Source: Chloroflexota bacterium (GTDB taxonomy: Bacteria > Chloroflexota > Chloroflexia > Chloroheliales > Chloroheliaceae). Taken from it: 34,695 bases of DNA. Below the pieces are notes generated by a model, which searched no databases, was not told where the DNA came from, and saw only the letters and a list, made by a program, of their open reading frames with translations. Location: contig JAQBPB010000087.1 in NCBI GenBank assembly GCA_028287745.1, forward strand, positions 1 to 34,695, written 5' to 3'. This document shows positions 1-8,092 of this stretch, one piece after another; positions within the stretch are counted from its first letter, which is position 1, and every line of letters starts with the position of its first letter. Made by a program: the position numbers and the translations under genes.

Positions 1-164
1 TGCAGGGTAACCACACCGGGCCGGGCCATTATGGAGCGCCGAGTGGCAAGCGCATTCAACTGCTGGGCTTCACCCACTTTCTAATCAAGGATGGCAAGTT
101 TGTTAAAGAGTGGACCCTTTTTGATGAATTTGCCCTGCTTAAACAAATTTACTGGCCCAGTTAA
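1..164 (+). CDS. SnoaL-like (NTF2-fold) tandem-domain protein, C-terminal fragment
   Basis: The window opens inside this gene: reading from base 3 gives about 53 residues and a TAA stop at 162-164. The fragment matches the C-terminus of the three full-length paralogues downstream (2767-3891, 5517-6896, 6966-8078). It shares the TGPGxYGxPxGKRI turn, the strand ending in DGKFVKEW, and the terminal block EFALLKQIYWP that all four carry. It is therefore the end of a fourth tandem SnoaL-like protein, the first in the array. These domains belong to the NTF2-like cone-shaped fold, whose members act as cyclases, isomerases or small-ligand binders. No substrate can be read from the fragment. The spacing of about 130 bp to the oxidase gene downstream leaves room for shared transcription. 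Confidence 0.85.
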   Translation, partial: QGNHTGPGHYGAPSGKRIQLLGFTHFLIKDGKFVKEWTLFDEFALLKQIYWPS

Positions 165-294
165 ACGGGCCGGAAGTGGCCGGTAAAACCGGGTACGGGC
201 CAGGCAGAAAGTATAAACTTGTTAATTTCCCACCTCCTGGTTAAAGAGTTATACTGGAGAATGAAGTTCTATCTAGGAAAGGTCCATAGTTTTT

Positions 295-1458
295 ATGTCC
301 ATACAGAAGTATGATGTAATTGTCATAGGGCTAGGTGCGATGGGAAGCGCGGCAGTTTATCAACTGGCTCGCCGGGGTTACCGGGTACTCGGCCTGGATG
401 CGAATATTCGCCGCCACAAAAACGGTTCCTCACACGGCACCAGCCGGATTATCCGGGAAGCTTATCTCGAAGGTTCGGACTATGTGCCGATTGTACAGCG
501 GGCCTACGAATTATGGCACGAATTGGAAGCAGAAACCGGCCAGGAACTGCTTAAAATTACCGGTTGCCTGACCATCGGGGAGCCGCATAGCACCTTTGTC
601 ACCGGGGCGCTTGCCAGTTGCAAGCGCTTTAACCTGGCCCACGAATATTTAACCGCCTCCGAGGTTAACCGGCGATTTCCCGGTTACACCCTGACCGATA
701 ACCTGGAAGCGGTTTTAGAACCAAACGGCGGGATTCTCTTCCCCGAACAATGCGTTATGGCCCATCTCGACCTGGCCGCCCGGCACGGTGGCGAAATCCA
801 CCACGAGGAACAGGTCCTGAAATGGACCACCCAGGGTGATAATTCGGTCGTGGTTGAAACCACCCAGGGAAGCTATGCGGCCGACCGGCTGGTTATAACT
901 ACCGGGCCGTGGGCCAACGAATGGCTGGCCGAACTGGGCGTACCACTCAAAGTCCAGCGGATTGTCAACGCCCACTTTGAGCCGGATAATCAGGAGCGTT
1001 TCAAACCGGAAGTTTTCCCGGTCTACCTGCTGGAAGCGCCCGAAGGCGAGTATTACGGCTTCCCGCTTTTGCCAGGAGAAGGTATAAAACTGGGCCGCCA
1101 CGATATCGGGGACGTTTGTACACCGCAAACTATCAACCGCGAGGTAGACCCGTCCGAGATTCAAATGTTAAAGCAGGTGGTTGACCGGTATATGCGGGGT
1201 GGAGCCGAATCTTTCAAATGGAGCCTGACCTGTATGTATACCAACACGCCTGACCGCAATTTTGTAATCGACCGCCACCCTGGAAATTCAAACGTAGTCT
1301 ACGGGTGCGGTTTCTCCGGACATGGCTTCAAATTTGCTTCGGCAATAGGAGAGATTTTAGCCGAAATGGCGGTGGACGGTAAGACAAGGCATTCGATAGA
1401 ATTCCTGGCCGCCTCTCGGTTTAGCCCGAATAGCCCGGTAGCCATTGCCAGAAATTAA
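295..1458 (+). CDS. FAD-dependent amine oxidase of the monomeric sarcosine oxidase / N-methyltryptophan oxidase family
   Basis: This 387-residue flavoprotein has the usual length of monomeric sarcosine oxidase (MSOX) and N-methyltryptophan oxidase. Seen in the sequence: an N-terminal Rossmann dinucleotide motif GLGAMG (residues 12-17), the family block HGTSRIIREAY (about 48-57), and near the C-terminus CMYTNTPD with Cys313 in the position that carries the covalent 8alpha-cysteinyl FAD in MSOX. His269 and Lys346 (GHGFKF) match the active-site His and Lys of the family. Such enzymes oxidise N-methyl or other secondary amines with O2, giving formaldehyde or an aldehyde plus H2O2. The true substrate is unknown. 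It sits between SnoaL-like genes and a LacI regulator, so it probably acts on the compound that this cluster handles. The ATG has an AGGAAAGG 13 bases upstream. Confidence 0.9.
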   Translation: MSIQKYDVIVIGLGAMGSAAVYQLARRGYRVLGLDANIRRHKNGSSHGTSRIIREAYLEGSDYVPIVQRAYELWHELEAETGQELLKITGCLTIGEPHSTFVTGALASCKRFNLAHEYLTASEVNRRFPGYTLTDNLEAVLEPNGGILFPEQCVMAHLDLAARHGGEIHHEEQVLKWTTQGDNSVVVETTQGSYAADRLVITTGPWANEWLAELGVPLKVQRIVNAHFEPDNQERFKPEVFPVYLLEAPEGEYYGFPLLPGEGIKLGRHDIGDVCTPQTINREVDPSEIQMLKQVVDRYMRGGAESFKWSLTCMYTNTPDRNFVIDRHPGNSNVVYGCGFSGHGFKFASAIGEILAEMAVDGKTRHSIEFLAASRFSPNSPVAIARN

Positions 1459-1516
1459 GACAATGGGTAAAGCACCGGCCATTCGTCACCATGCGACTAA
1501 ATAGGAATGTTTAAAA

Positions 1517-1532
1517 TATGCAAGGTTGCATA
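1517..1532. promoter_or_regulatory. Palindromic operator candidate for the adjacent LacI-type regulator
   Basis: The 16-bp inverted repeat TATGCAAGGTTGCATA has perfect 7-bp half-sites around a 2-bp centre. It lies 24 bp before the GTG start of the LacI-family gene and directly before its ribosome binding site. The TGCAA-NN-TTGCA form with an even, short centre is typical of LacI-family operators, so autoregulation is the simplest reading. No second copy was found in the cluster. Confidence 0.6.
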
Positions 1533-1555
1533 ATTTTTAGGAGGCCAGGTATAAA

Positions 1556-2560
1556 GTGCCACCAAATAAAGTTACTGCAGTTGATGTAGCGCGGATGATA
1601 GGAGTATCCCAATCGACTGTTTCGCGGAGTTTCAGTAATGATACTACTGTAGCTCCGGATACCCGTCAGAGGGTGCTTGACGCCGCCCGTAAACTTGGTT
1701 ACACGCCTAACGCAATAGCTCGTAGCCTTGTTATGCAACAAACTAATATAGTTGGCATCCTGGTTTCGCATATTTCCAGCCCATTCCAGCCGTATGTTAT
1801 GGAAAAACTGATCCAGGGCTTGCAGCGGATTGGCCGCCAGGCCCTGGTATTTACCCCGGGGCCGGACCAGGAGTTCGATGACGTTTTACCGGCAGTCCTG
1901 CAATACCAGGTGGATGCCCTGATAGTCACGGCCGCTACGCTTTCGTCCGAAAGGTTATGCGAGTTTGAACAAAAGGGCACCCCGGTTATTCTTTTCAACC
2001 GCTATACTCCGGGCGAAGCGACCACGGCGATTTGCTGTGACAATGTCGAAGGCGGCCGCCTGGTAGGCAATTTACTGCTGGATGCGGGCCATAAACGCCT
2101 GGCCTACATCGCGGGTAACCAGAACAGTTCGACCAACCGCGACCGGATGAAGGGCTTTACCGACCGGTTGTGGGAACGAGGCGGGGTGAAACCGCTGGTA
2201 GAACAGGCCCAGTATACCTATGATGAAGGGTACGCGGCGGCCCGGCGCCTGTTGGAGCGCGATGACCCACCGGACGCTATATTCTGCGCGGGCGATATTA
2301 TTGCGATGGGTGCGATTGACCAGGCTCGCGACATGGGTATAAACGTACCGCAAGAGCTTTCCATAATTGGTTTCGATGATATCCCCATGGCAAGCTGGAC
2401 TTCTTATTCTTTAACGACTGTTCGCGAACCGGTAGACCAGATGATAGAGCTAACCATGCGGTTATTGGTGGAGCGGCTTGAAACACCTGAACTTGAACCG
2501 GTCATAAAATTGCTTCCAGGTACCCTCATACCACGCCGTTCTGCCCGGCTGCCAGACTAA
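1556..2560 (+). CDS. LacI/GalR-family transcriptional regulator
   Basis: This 334-residue protein has the full length of the LacI/GalR family. The N-terminus carries the helix-turn-helix TAVDVARMIGVSQSTVSRSF (about residues 7-26). A hinge around YTPNAIARSL follows, then a periplasmic-binding-protein-like effector domain with the expected motifs, including NIVGILVSHIS, PDAIFCAGDIIAMGA and LSIIGFDDIPMASW near 275. The start is GTG, chosen because AGGAGG lies 11 bases upstream and the HTH follows at once. It sits inside the SnoaL/oxidase/aminotransferase cluster on the same strand, so it most likely controls that cluster. Its effector would be a small molecule, classically a sugar, but here perhaps the cluster's substrate. 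A palindrome at 1517-1532 is its likely own operator. Confidence 0.93.
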   Translation: MPPNKVTAVDVARMIGVSQSTVSRSFSNDTTVAPDTRQRVLDAARKLGYTPNAIARSLVMQQTNIVGILVSHISSPFQPYVMEKLIQGLQRIGRQALVFTPGPDQEFDDVLPAVLQYQVDALIVTAATLSSERLCEFEQKGTPVILFNRYTPGEATTAICCDNVEGGRLVGNLLLDAGHKRLAYIAGNQNSSTNRDRMKGFTDRLWERGGVKPLVEQAQYTYDEGYAAARRLLERDDPPDAIFCAGDIIAMGAIDQARDMGINVPQELSIIGFDDIPMASWTSYSLTTVREPVDQMIELTMRLLVERLETPELEPVIKLLPGTLIPRRSARLPD

Positions 2561-2707
2561 GGGCTGGTAACTACCTGAGTTAATTGTGTCGGCCATGTTT
2601 TTCCGGGCAACCGGAGAGCTTGTTTAGTTTTGCCTTATTTCAATGAAGTGAGGGTTCAAAGGCGGCGATTGTTGTTCTGTCCTGACAATTTGCGGCAGGG
2701 CCGCCCT

Positions 2708-2740
2708 TATGACAACTTTACTATGAAAGTTTCTTTGTCA
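2708..2740. repeat. Imperfect inverted repeat in the leader of the second SnoaL-like gene
   Basis: In the roughly 205-bp gap before the gene, TGACAA (2710-2715) is mirrored by TTGTCA (2735-2740). Inside it AACTTT (2714-2719) is mirrored by AAAGTT (2726-2731). This could be a regulator site or an RNA hairpin. It does not resemble the TGCAA-type palindrome in front of the LacI gene. Confidence 0.3.
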
Positions 2741-2766
2741 AACTTTTTCACACCATAGGAGGTAAA

Positions 2767-3891
2767 ATGGTTTCCAAAAACGAGTCGCTCCAGCGCAACG
2801 GTGAAAACTCAGGGAATGCTCTACTGGAAGTTTCCAGGGTACAGGGTAATGATATAAGCAAGTTTATGGCGCTGCAAGGAACACCCCACCGCCAGAGTAT
2901 GCAGGGTTTTCACCCGGATTATGTCGACATTGTGGATTACATCATCCGGGTAACACACCGAATATGGGAAGAGAAAAATATTGGCCTTATCTATACTTCC
3001 TACGGGCATAACGCGCAGGTCCATAGCAGCGATGGTGAAGTTTACGGGCGCGATAAAGTAATCGCGGAAACGACCAAAACCCAGGGCGCTTTCCCGGATA
3101 TCCGCGTGATTGCCGACGATGTCATCTGGAGCGGTAACGATGTGGATGGGTTTCATTCCTCACACCGTCTGACCTGGGTAGGCCAGAACACCGGTTACAG
3201 CCAGTACGGGCCTCCGACCGGCCGCAAGATGGTTTGCCGGGAAGTAGCCCATTGTTTCGTTAAAGAAAACCGGGTAATGGAAGAATGGACCGCCCGTGAT
3301 GAACTGGCGGCAGTCTGGCAGTTAGGCTACAACGCGATAGACCTGGCCCGCCGGATAGCCGCCCGGGAGGCCGCCGCCGGGGCTAAACCGCCTGTTTTGC
3401 TGGGTACCGGTGAGGTGGACCGCTTGCTAGGCCAGACCACTCCCGAAGAATTGCCGCCGCCCTCGCGCACCTTTGAACCGGAAGACTTTATACGCCGGGC
3501 CATCCACGAAATCTGGAACTGGCGAATGATCGGCAAAATACGCGACTATTACGCGCCTAACTTCGTCAGCTACAACACCGGCAACCGGGTACTTTACGGG
3601 TGGGGCGACTACCAGGGCAACGTCACCCAGCTGCTGGGGGCTTTTCCTGACGGCCGGATGCTGGTAGACCACGTTATCGTAAACGGCAATGAAGGAGACG
3701 GCTACCGGGTGGCGGTACGCTGGATATTCCAGGGAACCCACCAGGGGCCGGGTTTCTACGGCGAGCCAACCGGCAAGCGCATTCAGATTTTAGGTGATAC
3801 CCACTATTTGATTGAGAACGGTAAGTTCGTCAAGGAGTGGAACGTGTTTGATGAATTCGCCCTGCTTAAACAAATTTATTGGCCGGTTTAA
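2767..3891 (+). CDS. Tandem SnoaL-like (NTF2-fold) protein, second of four paralogues
   Basis: This 374-residue soluble protein has no signal peptide or membrane segment. It is built from two homologous SnoaL-like domains, roughly residues 55-195 and 235-374. Each has the same order of landmarks: an IWEEKN/IWNWRM helix, a YG turn, an AFPD strand, a V-I-W/V-G-N segment and a GPPTGRK/GEPTGKR loop followed by a final strand ending in EEW/KEW. A linker with a GTGEVDRLLGQTTPEE block, conserved in the paralogues, joins them. SnoaL-like domains can be cyclases, isomerases, hydrolases or binding proteins, and no family-defining catalytic set is certain here. It starts at ATG 6 bases after AGGAGG. It is one of four such genes in 8 kb, which implies local duplication and a role central to the cluster. 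Confidence 0.85.
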   Translation: MVSKNESLQRNGENSGNALLEVSRVQGNDISKFMALQGTPHRQSMQGFHPDYVDIVDYIIRVTHRIWEEKNIGLIYTSYGHNAQVHSSDGEVYGRDKVIAETTKTQGAFPDIRVIADDVIWSGNDVDGFHSSHRLTWVGQNTGYSQYGPPTGRKMVCREVAHCFVKENRVMEEWTARDELAAVWQLGYNAIDLARRIAAREAAAGAKPPVLLGTGEVDRLLGQTTPEELPPPSRTFEPEDFIRRAIHEIWNWRMIGKIRDYYAPNFVSYNTGNRVLYGWGDYQGNVTQLLGAFPDGRMLVDHVIVNGNEGDGYRVAVRWIFQGTHQGPGFYGEPTGKRIQILGDTHYLIENGKFVKEWNVFDEFALLKQIYWPV

Positions 3892-3914
3892 GCCTTCAAA
3901 GTTTAAGCCTTCAA
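3887..3914 (+). repeat. Short direct repeat after the SnoaL-like gene
   Basis: The 12-base unit GTTTAAGCCTTC occurs twice back to back, each copy followed by AA. The first copy overlaps the stop codon of the upstream gene. Downstream lies a T-rich stretch. It looks like replication slippage with no evident function. Confidence 0.5.
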
Positions 3915-4099
3915 TAAAATAGTTTTTCTTTTTTAGTTTTTCTTTTGAAGAAGGCCGGGAAGGTGGAAATGAAAAGGCAATCTTTTTACTCATTCCCGGC
4001 CGCCTGGTGCGGGCAGGGCCGTTTAGACCGCAGTTTGTGAGTCTGAGCAGCCTGGCAAAAAGACCTGGTCCGGCAGGCCAGTACAAACAGGGAGGCATA

Positions 4100-5434
4100 A
4101 TGTTAAATAGTAATTCAAGTAACCAGGAACTTTTACAAGTACGAGAGCAAAATGTACCGCGAGGGGTCTCGACCGCTCATCAGATTTTTGTGGACCGGGC
4201 CAGGGGAGCGCAGCTCTGGGATGTAGAAGGAAAAGAATACATCGATTTCGCCGGGGGCTACGGGGCCATGAACATCGGCCACAACCACCCCCGGGTTGTC
4301 CAGGCGGTTAAAGACCAGCTTGAACACGTCACCCACACCTGCTTCCAGGTCACAATGTATGAGCCGTATGTGCGGCTGGCCGAACGGCTGAATAAACTGG
4401 CTCCCGGCGACTTCCCCAAAAAGACCATATTTTTTACTACCGGAGCGGAAGCCAACGAAAATGCGGTTAAAATCGCCCGGGGCTTCACCAGGCGGTCGGC
4501 CATTATTTCGTTTAACAACGGCTTTCACGGCCGGACCCTGCTGGGTATGACTCTTTCCGGCAGGGCGCGGCCTTTCAAACAACATTTTGGCCCTTACGCC
4601 CCAGGCGTTTATTACGCGCCTTTCCCTAACCCCTACCGGGGCGTCACGACCGAACAGGCTCTGAGCGCCTTGCAAGATTTGTTTTACCAGCAAATACCAC
4701 CTGACGAAGTAGCGGCAATAATTTACGAGCCGGTCCAGGGCGAAGGCGGTTTCCTGCCCGGCCCACCGGAATTCTTACAGGGGCTGCGGCGGATTGCCGA
4801 CCAGTACGGCATTCTTTTGATTGATGACGAAATCCAGAGCGGCTTTGGCCGGACCGGCAGATTATTCGCTACTGAACACAGCGGCGTAGTCCCGGACCTG
4901 ATAACCGTCGCCAAGAGCCTGGCCGGTGGTTTCCCGCTGTCAGGCGTAATCGGCCGGGCCGACATAATGGATACTCCCGAACCGGGCGGCCTGGGCGGTA
5001 CTTATGCCGGGAACCCGCTTTCCTGCGCGGCCGGGCTGGCGGTGCTGGATGTTATCCAGGACGAAAATCTCCTGGACAGGGCTAACCGGCTCGGCCTTCG
5101 CCTGAAAGAAACATTCCTGGACTGGCAGGCACGCTTCCCGCAGATTGGCGAAGTGCGCGGCCTGAGCGCCATGATCGCCCTGGAATTTGTCCAGGACGCC
5201 CAGACCAAAGTCCCCGCCCCCGAACTAGTCCACGATATACTGGATAAAGCGCTGGAGAGGGGTCTACTCCTGGTCAAAGCTGGTCTGCATGATAACGTCA
5301 TCCGGGTGCTGGTCCCGGTTAATATCGAAGATGCTTTACTGGATAAAGCCCTGGCTATCCTGGGCGAAATCCTGGAAGAAACCCTTGCACCCGAACACGG
5401 CAAAGCATCTGAAGTAGCCGCGCCGGTGGCTTAA
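4100..5434 (+). CDS. gabT: Class III aminotransferase, 4-aminobutyrate aminotransferase type
   Basis: This is a PLP-dependent fold-type I, class III aminotransferase of 444 residues. It follows GabT closely: FFTTGAEANENAVKIAR (PLP phosphate/ring region), SFNNGFHGRTLLGMTLSG, the IIYEPVQGEGGF segment, the LLIDDEIQSGFGRTG segment with the PLP-pyridine Asp, and TVAKSLAGGFPLSG with the Schiff-base Lys. It would move an omega-amino group (GABA, 5-aminovalerate, beta-alanine or similar) to 2-oxoglutarate. The ATG at 4100 is preferred over an in-frame start 93 bases earlier because GGGAGG lies just upstream and the family N-terminus begins there. It lies between SnoaL-like genes on the same strand. 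The GabT name fits the sequence, but the in vivo amine may differ. Confidence 0.88.
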   Translation: MLNSNSSNQELLQVREQNVPRGVSTAHQIFVDRARGAQLWDVEGKEYIDFAGGYGAMNIGHNHPRVVQAVKDQLEHVTHTCFQVTMYEPYVRLAERLNKLAPGDFPKKTIFFTTGAEANENAVKIARGFTRRSAIISFNNGFHGRTLLGMTLSGRARPFKQHFGPYAPGVYYAPFPNPYRGVTTEQALSALQDLFYQQIPPDEVAAIIYEPVQGEGGFLPGPPEFLQGLRRIADQYGILLIDDEIQSGFGRTGRLFATEHSGVVPDLITVAKSLAGGFPLSGVIGRADIMDTPEPGGLGGTYAGNPLSCAAGLAVLDVIQDENLLDRANRLGLRLKETFLDWQARFPQIGEVRGLSAMIALEFVQDAQTKVPAPELVHDILDKALERGLLLVKAGLHDNVIRVLVPVNIEDALLDKALAILGEILEETLAPEHGKASEVAAPVA

Positions 5435-5452
5435 AGCCAGCCGGGTTTTACA

Positions 5453-5500
5453 GTTTTTCACCTGGCGAGCCTGTTTGATCCGGCAACCCAGGTGAAAAAC
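5453..5500. repeat. 13-bp inverted repeat between gabT and the third SnoaL-like gene
   Basis: GTTTTTCACCTGG (5453-5465) and CCAGGTGAAAAAC (5488-5500) are perfect inverted copies with a 22-base loop. The structure ends 16 bases before the next ATG, at the ribosome binding site. No T-run follows on either strand, so it is not a simple terminator. It may slow read-through, protect the mRNA end, or bind a regulator. Confidence 0.6.
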
Positions 5501-5516
5501 AATCCAGGGAGAAATT

Positions 5517-6896
5517 ATGGCTTCTAAAAAAACCCAGGCCCGCCCTGCCAGCCCGGCAGCGCGCCCGGTAACAGAGCCTGGACTGCCGGACCAACCGGCG
5601 GCTGAACCTGAATTACCGAACGATAAATTAGCGGCGGAACCTGTTAAACCGGCCGCCCAGGCCGTAGCGGAAACAGTCGTGCCAGAAGAGCAGGACAAGA
5701 CGGAAAAAGTGCCTGCCGGCCCACCGGTCCAGGTTATGGAAGGATCTGCGCCAGACCCGGATAAACCTGAGCCGGACAGACCGGAAGTTGCCAGTATTAC
5801 CGACCTGGTCCGCCCGGAAGCCGCACCGCTGCCGGTGATGGATGTCCTGCTGACCGATTACAGTAAATTCGCGGCCCTGCAGGGCCGGCCCAGACGGCAG
5901 AGCATGCGGGGTTTCGACGAGGACTACGTGGATATAATTGATTATATCGTACGAGTGACTCACCGGATTTGGGAGGAGAAAAATGTCGGGCTGCTGTACC
6001 GGCACTACGCCCATAACATAGGCATCTATACAGCCGACGGCATGACTTACGGCCGCGATAAAGTTATTGCCGAAACGATTAAATCAATCGCAGCCTTCCC
6101 GGATGTACGGATTATGGCCGAGGAGATAATCTGGAGCGGCAACGATGTGGATGGTTTTCACACCTCGCACCGGGGCGTCTGGATGGGCACCAATACCGGC
6201 TATAGCAATTACGGCGCTCCCACCGGGCGGCGAGTCTTGCGCCGTAGCGTGGCCCACTGCATTGTGCGGGATAACTTTATTTACGAGGAATGGATTACCC
6301 GGGATGAACTGGCGGTGGTCTGGCAGCTTGGCTTTGACGCGGTGAAGTTAGCCAAACAGGTAGCCGCCCGAGATTATGCTTCAGGGGTCAAAGCGCCAAT
6401 GCCGGTCGGCACCGGCGAGGTGGAGCGCCTTCTGGGTCAGACTACTCCCGAAGAATTACCGCCACTCCCGCCTGCTTTTGAACCGGAAGATTTCGTGCGC
6501 CGGGCCATTCACGAAATTTGGAACTGGCGGATGTTCGGCAAAGTGCGCGACTACTACGTACCAAACTACGTCTGCAACACCACCGGCAACCGGGTCCTGT
6601 ACGGGCTGGGCGCGCTCCAGGCCAATATAACCCAGATGATAGCCGCCTTCCCGGACGCCCGTATGCTGGTTGACCATGTTATCTGGATGGGTGACGAGCA
6701 AAAGGGCTACCGGGTTTCAGTCAGGTGGTATTTGCAAGGAACCCACCAGGGGCCGGGGTTTTACGGCGAACCCACCGGCAAACGCATCAAAATGATGGGC
6801 CATACCCACTACCTGATTCAGGATGGCAAGTTTGTTAAAGAATGGACCCAATGTGACGAATTTGCCCTTCTCAAACAAATCTACTGGCCGGTCTAA
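5517..6896 (+). CDS. Tandem SnoaL-like protein with Pro/Ala/Glu-rich N-terminal extension, third of four paralogues
   Basis: This 459-residue protein has the same two SnoaL-like domains as its neighbours, at about residues 140-280 and 320-459. They include the GTGEVERLLGQTTPEELPP linker and the terminal EFALLKQIYWPV block. It differs by about 90 extra residues at the N-terminus. This stretch is low-complexity and rich in Pro, Ala, Glu and Lys, with no signal peptide or transmembrane helix, so it is probably disordered. The start is ATG with GGGAG 9 bases upstream. The second domain is very close to that of the gene at 2767, which points to recent duplication. The extension could be a tether, a scaffold-binding tail or slippage-born sequence. 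Function is otherwise as uncertain as for the paralogues. Confidence 0.85.
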   Translation: MASKKTQARPASPAARPVTEPGLPDQPAAEPELPNDKLAAEPVKPAAQAVAETVVPEEQDKTEKVPAGPPVQVMEGSAPDPDKPEPDRPEVASITDLVRPEAAPLPVMDVLLTDYSKFAALQGRPRRQSMRGFDEDYVDIIDYIVRVTHRIWEEKNVGLLYRHYAHNIGIYTADGMTYGRDKVIAETIKSIAAFPDVRIMAEEIIWSGNDVDGFHTSHRGVWMGTNTGYSNYGAPTGRRVLRRSVAHCIVRDNFIYEEWITRDELAVVWQLGFDAVKLAKQVAARDYASGVKAPMPVGTGEVERLLGQTTPEELPPLPPAFEPEDFVRRAIHEIWNWRMFGKVRDYYVPNYVCNTTGNRVLYGLGALQANITQMIAAFPDARMLVDHVIWMGDEQKGYRVSVRWYLQGTHQGPGFYGEPTGKRIKMMGHTHYLIQDGKFVKEWTQCDEFALLKQIYWPV

Positions 6897-6965
6897 CCGG
6901 AAAGTAACGACTTAAACTTGTAGTACTATTAATTTAAGTTAAACAATGATGTTACAGGAGGAAAG

Positions 6966-8078
6966 ATGAGTATCAAAAACGAGCAGAACGGCGAATTACC
7001 CAAAGAGCAATCTCTTGCGGTATTCGATGTACCAGGCACGGGTATTGATAAATTCATGGAACACGGTAACGAAAAGCGCCAGGGAATGCAGGGTTTTAAC
7101 GATGATTATGTTGATATAGTAGATTACATCATCCGCTGCACCCACAAAATCTGGGAGGAGCGCAACATTGGCCTGATATACAGCCATTATGCCCACAACA
7201 TTTTGATCCACACTACCGATGGAATTACCTACGGCCGCGATAAAGTTATTGCCGACTCGATCAAGACCATGGCAGCCTTCCCGGACGTGCGGTTGTTCGG
7301 TGACGATGTAATCTGGAGCGGCAACGACCAGGAAGGTTTTCATTCTTCCCACCGCATCGTGTGGGTGGCCCATAACACCGGCTATAGCATCTACGGCCCG
7401 CCAACCGGGCGGCGCGTGACCCGGTATGGTATCGCTCACTGCTTTGTTAAGGACAACCGGGTAGTCGAAGAATGGATCGCCCGCGACGAACTGGCCTTGA
7501 TCCGGCAGCTTGGTTTTAACGAATTCGAGCTGGCCCGCCGCTTTGCCGAACGCGACCACGCGGCCGGAATTAAAAGCCCGGTGCCGGTCGGTACCGGCGA
7601 GGTGGACCGCCTGTTCGGCCAGACCACCCCGGAAGCGATCATTGAACCAGGCGCCCAATTCGACCCGGAGAACTTTGTTCGCCGCTTTATCCAGGAGGTC
7701 TGGAACTGGCGCATGTTCGGCAAGCTTAACGAATATTTCACACCGAATTACATGGCCCGTGTCCCTACCAACCGCGAATTGTATGGCCTGGGCGACCTGA
7801 GCGCCTATATCACTCAGCTAATCGCGGCCTTCCCGGATGCCCGCATGAGCATGGACCATATTTGCTCGCTGGGTAACGAAGCCAACGGCTACCGGGTGGC
7901 GGTCCGCTGGACACTCCAGGGCACCCACCAGGGGCCAGGCTACCTGGGCGAACCGACCGGCAAGCGCGTCAAGGTGATGGGTATCAGCCATTTTCTGATA
8001 AACAACGGGAAAATTACCCGGGAGTGGACCTGTTACGATGAGTTTGCCCTGCTCAAGCAAACTTTGTGGCCGGTTTAA
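6966..8078 (+). CDS. Tandem SnoaL-like (NTF2-fold) protein, fourth of four paralogues
   Basis: This 370-residue two-domain protein is parallel to those at 2767 and 5517, with domains at about residues 50-190 and 230-370. It is the most divergent of the set. The linker reads GEVDRLFGQTTPE, and the second domain has substitutions around FTPNYMARVPTNRELYGLGD, while the final EFALLKQTLWPV is kept. AGGAGG lies 5 bases before the ATG. Its stop lies just before the likely ATG of the amidase gene, so the two are probably translationally coupled. No catalytic residues can be assigned with confidence. The divergence suggests that it has a separate ligand or partner role rather than being a redundant copy. 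Confidence 0.85.
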   Translation: MSIKNEQNGELPKEQSLAVFDVPGTGIDKFMEHGNEKRQGMQGFNDDYVDIVDYIIRCTHKIWEERNIGLIYSHYAHNILIHTTDGITYGRDKVIADSIKTMAAFPDVRLFGDDVIWSGNDQEGFHSSHRIVWVAHNTGYSIYGPPTGRRVTRYGIAHCFVKDNRVVEEWIARDELALIRQLGFNEFELARRFAERDHAAGIKSPVPVGTGEVDRLFGQTTPEAIIEPGAQFDPENFVRRFIQEVWNWRMFGKLNEYFTPNYMARVPTNRELYGLGDLSAYITQLIAAFPDARMSMDHICSLGNEANGYRVAVRWTLQGTHQGPGYLGEPTGKRVKVMGISHFLINNGKITREWTCYDEFALLKQTLWPV

Positions 8079-8092
8079 TTCCTTTGGGCGAA

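Noticed and set aside
8066..8092. GTG start for the amidase overlapping the previous stop
   Set aside because: No ribosome binding site upstream. The ATG at 8093 leaves the complete amidase sequence. The GTG remains possible.
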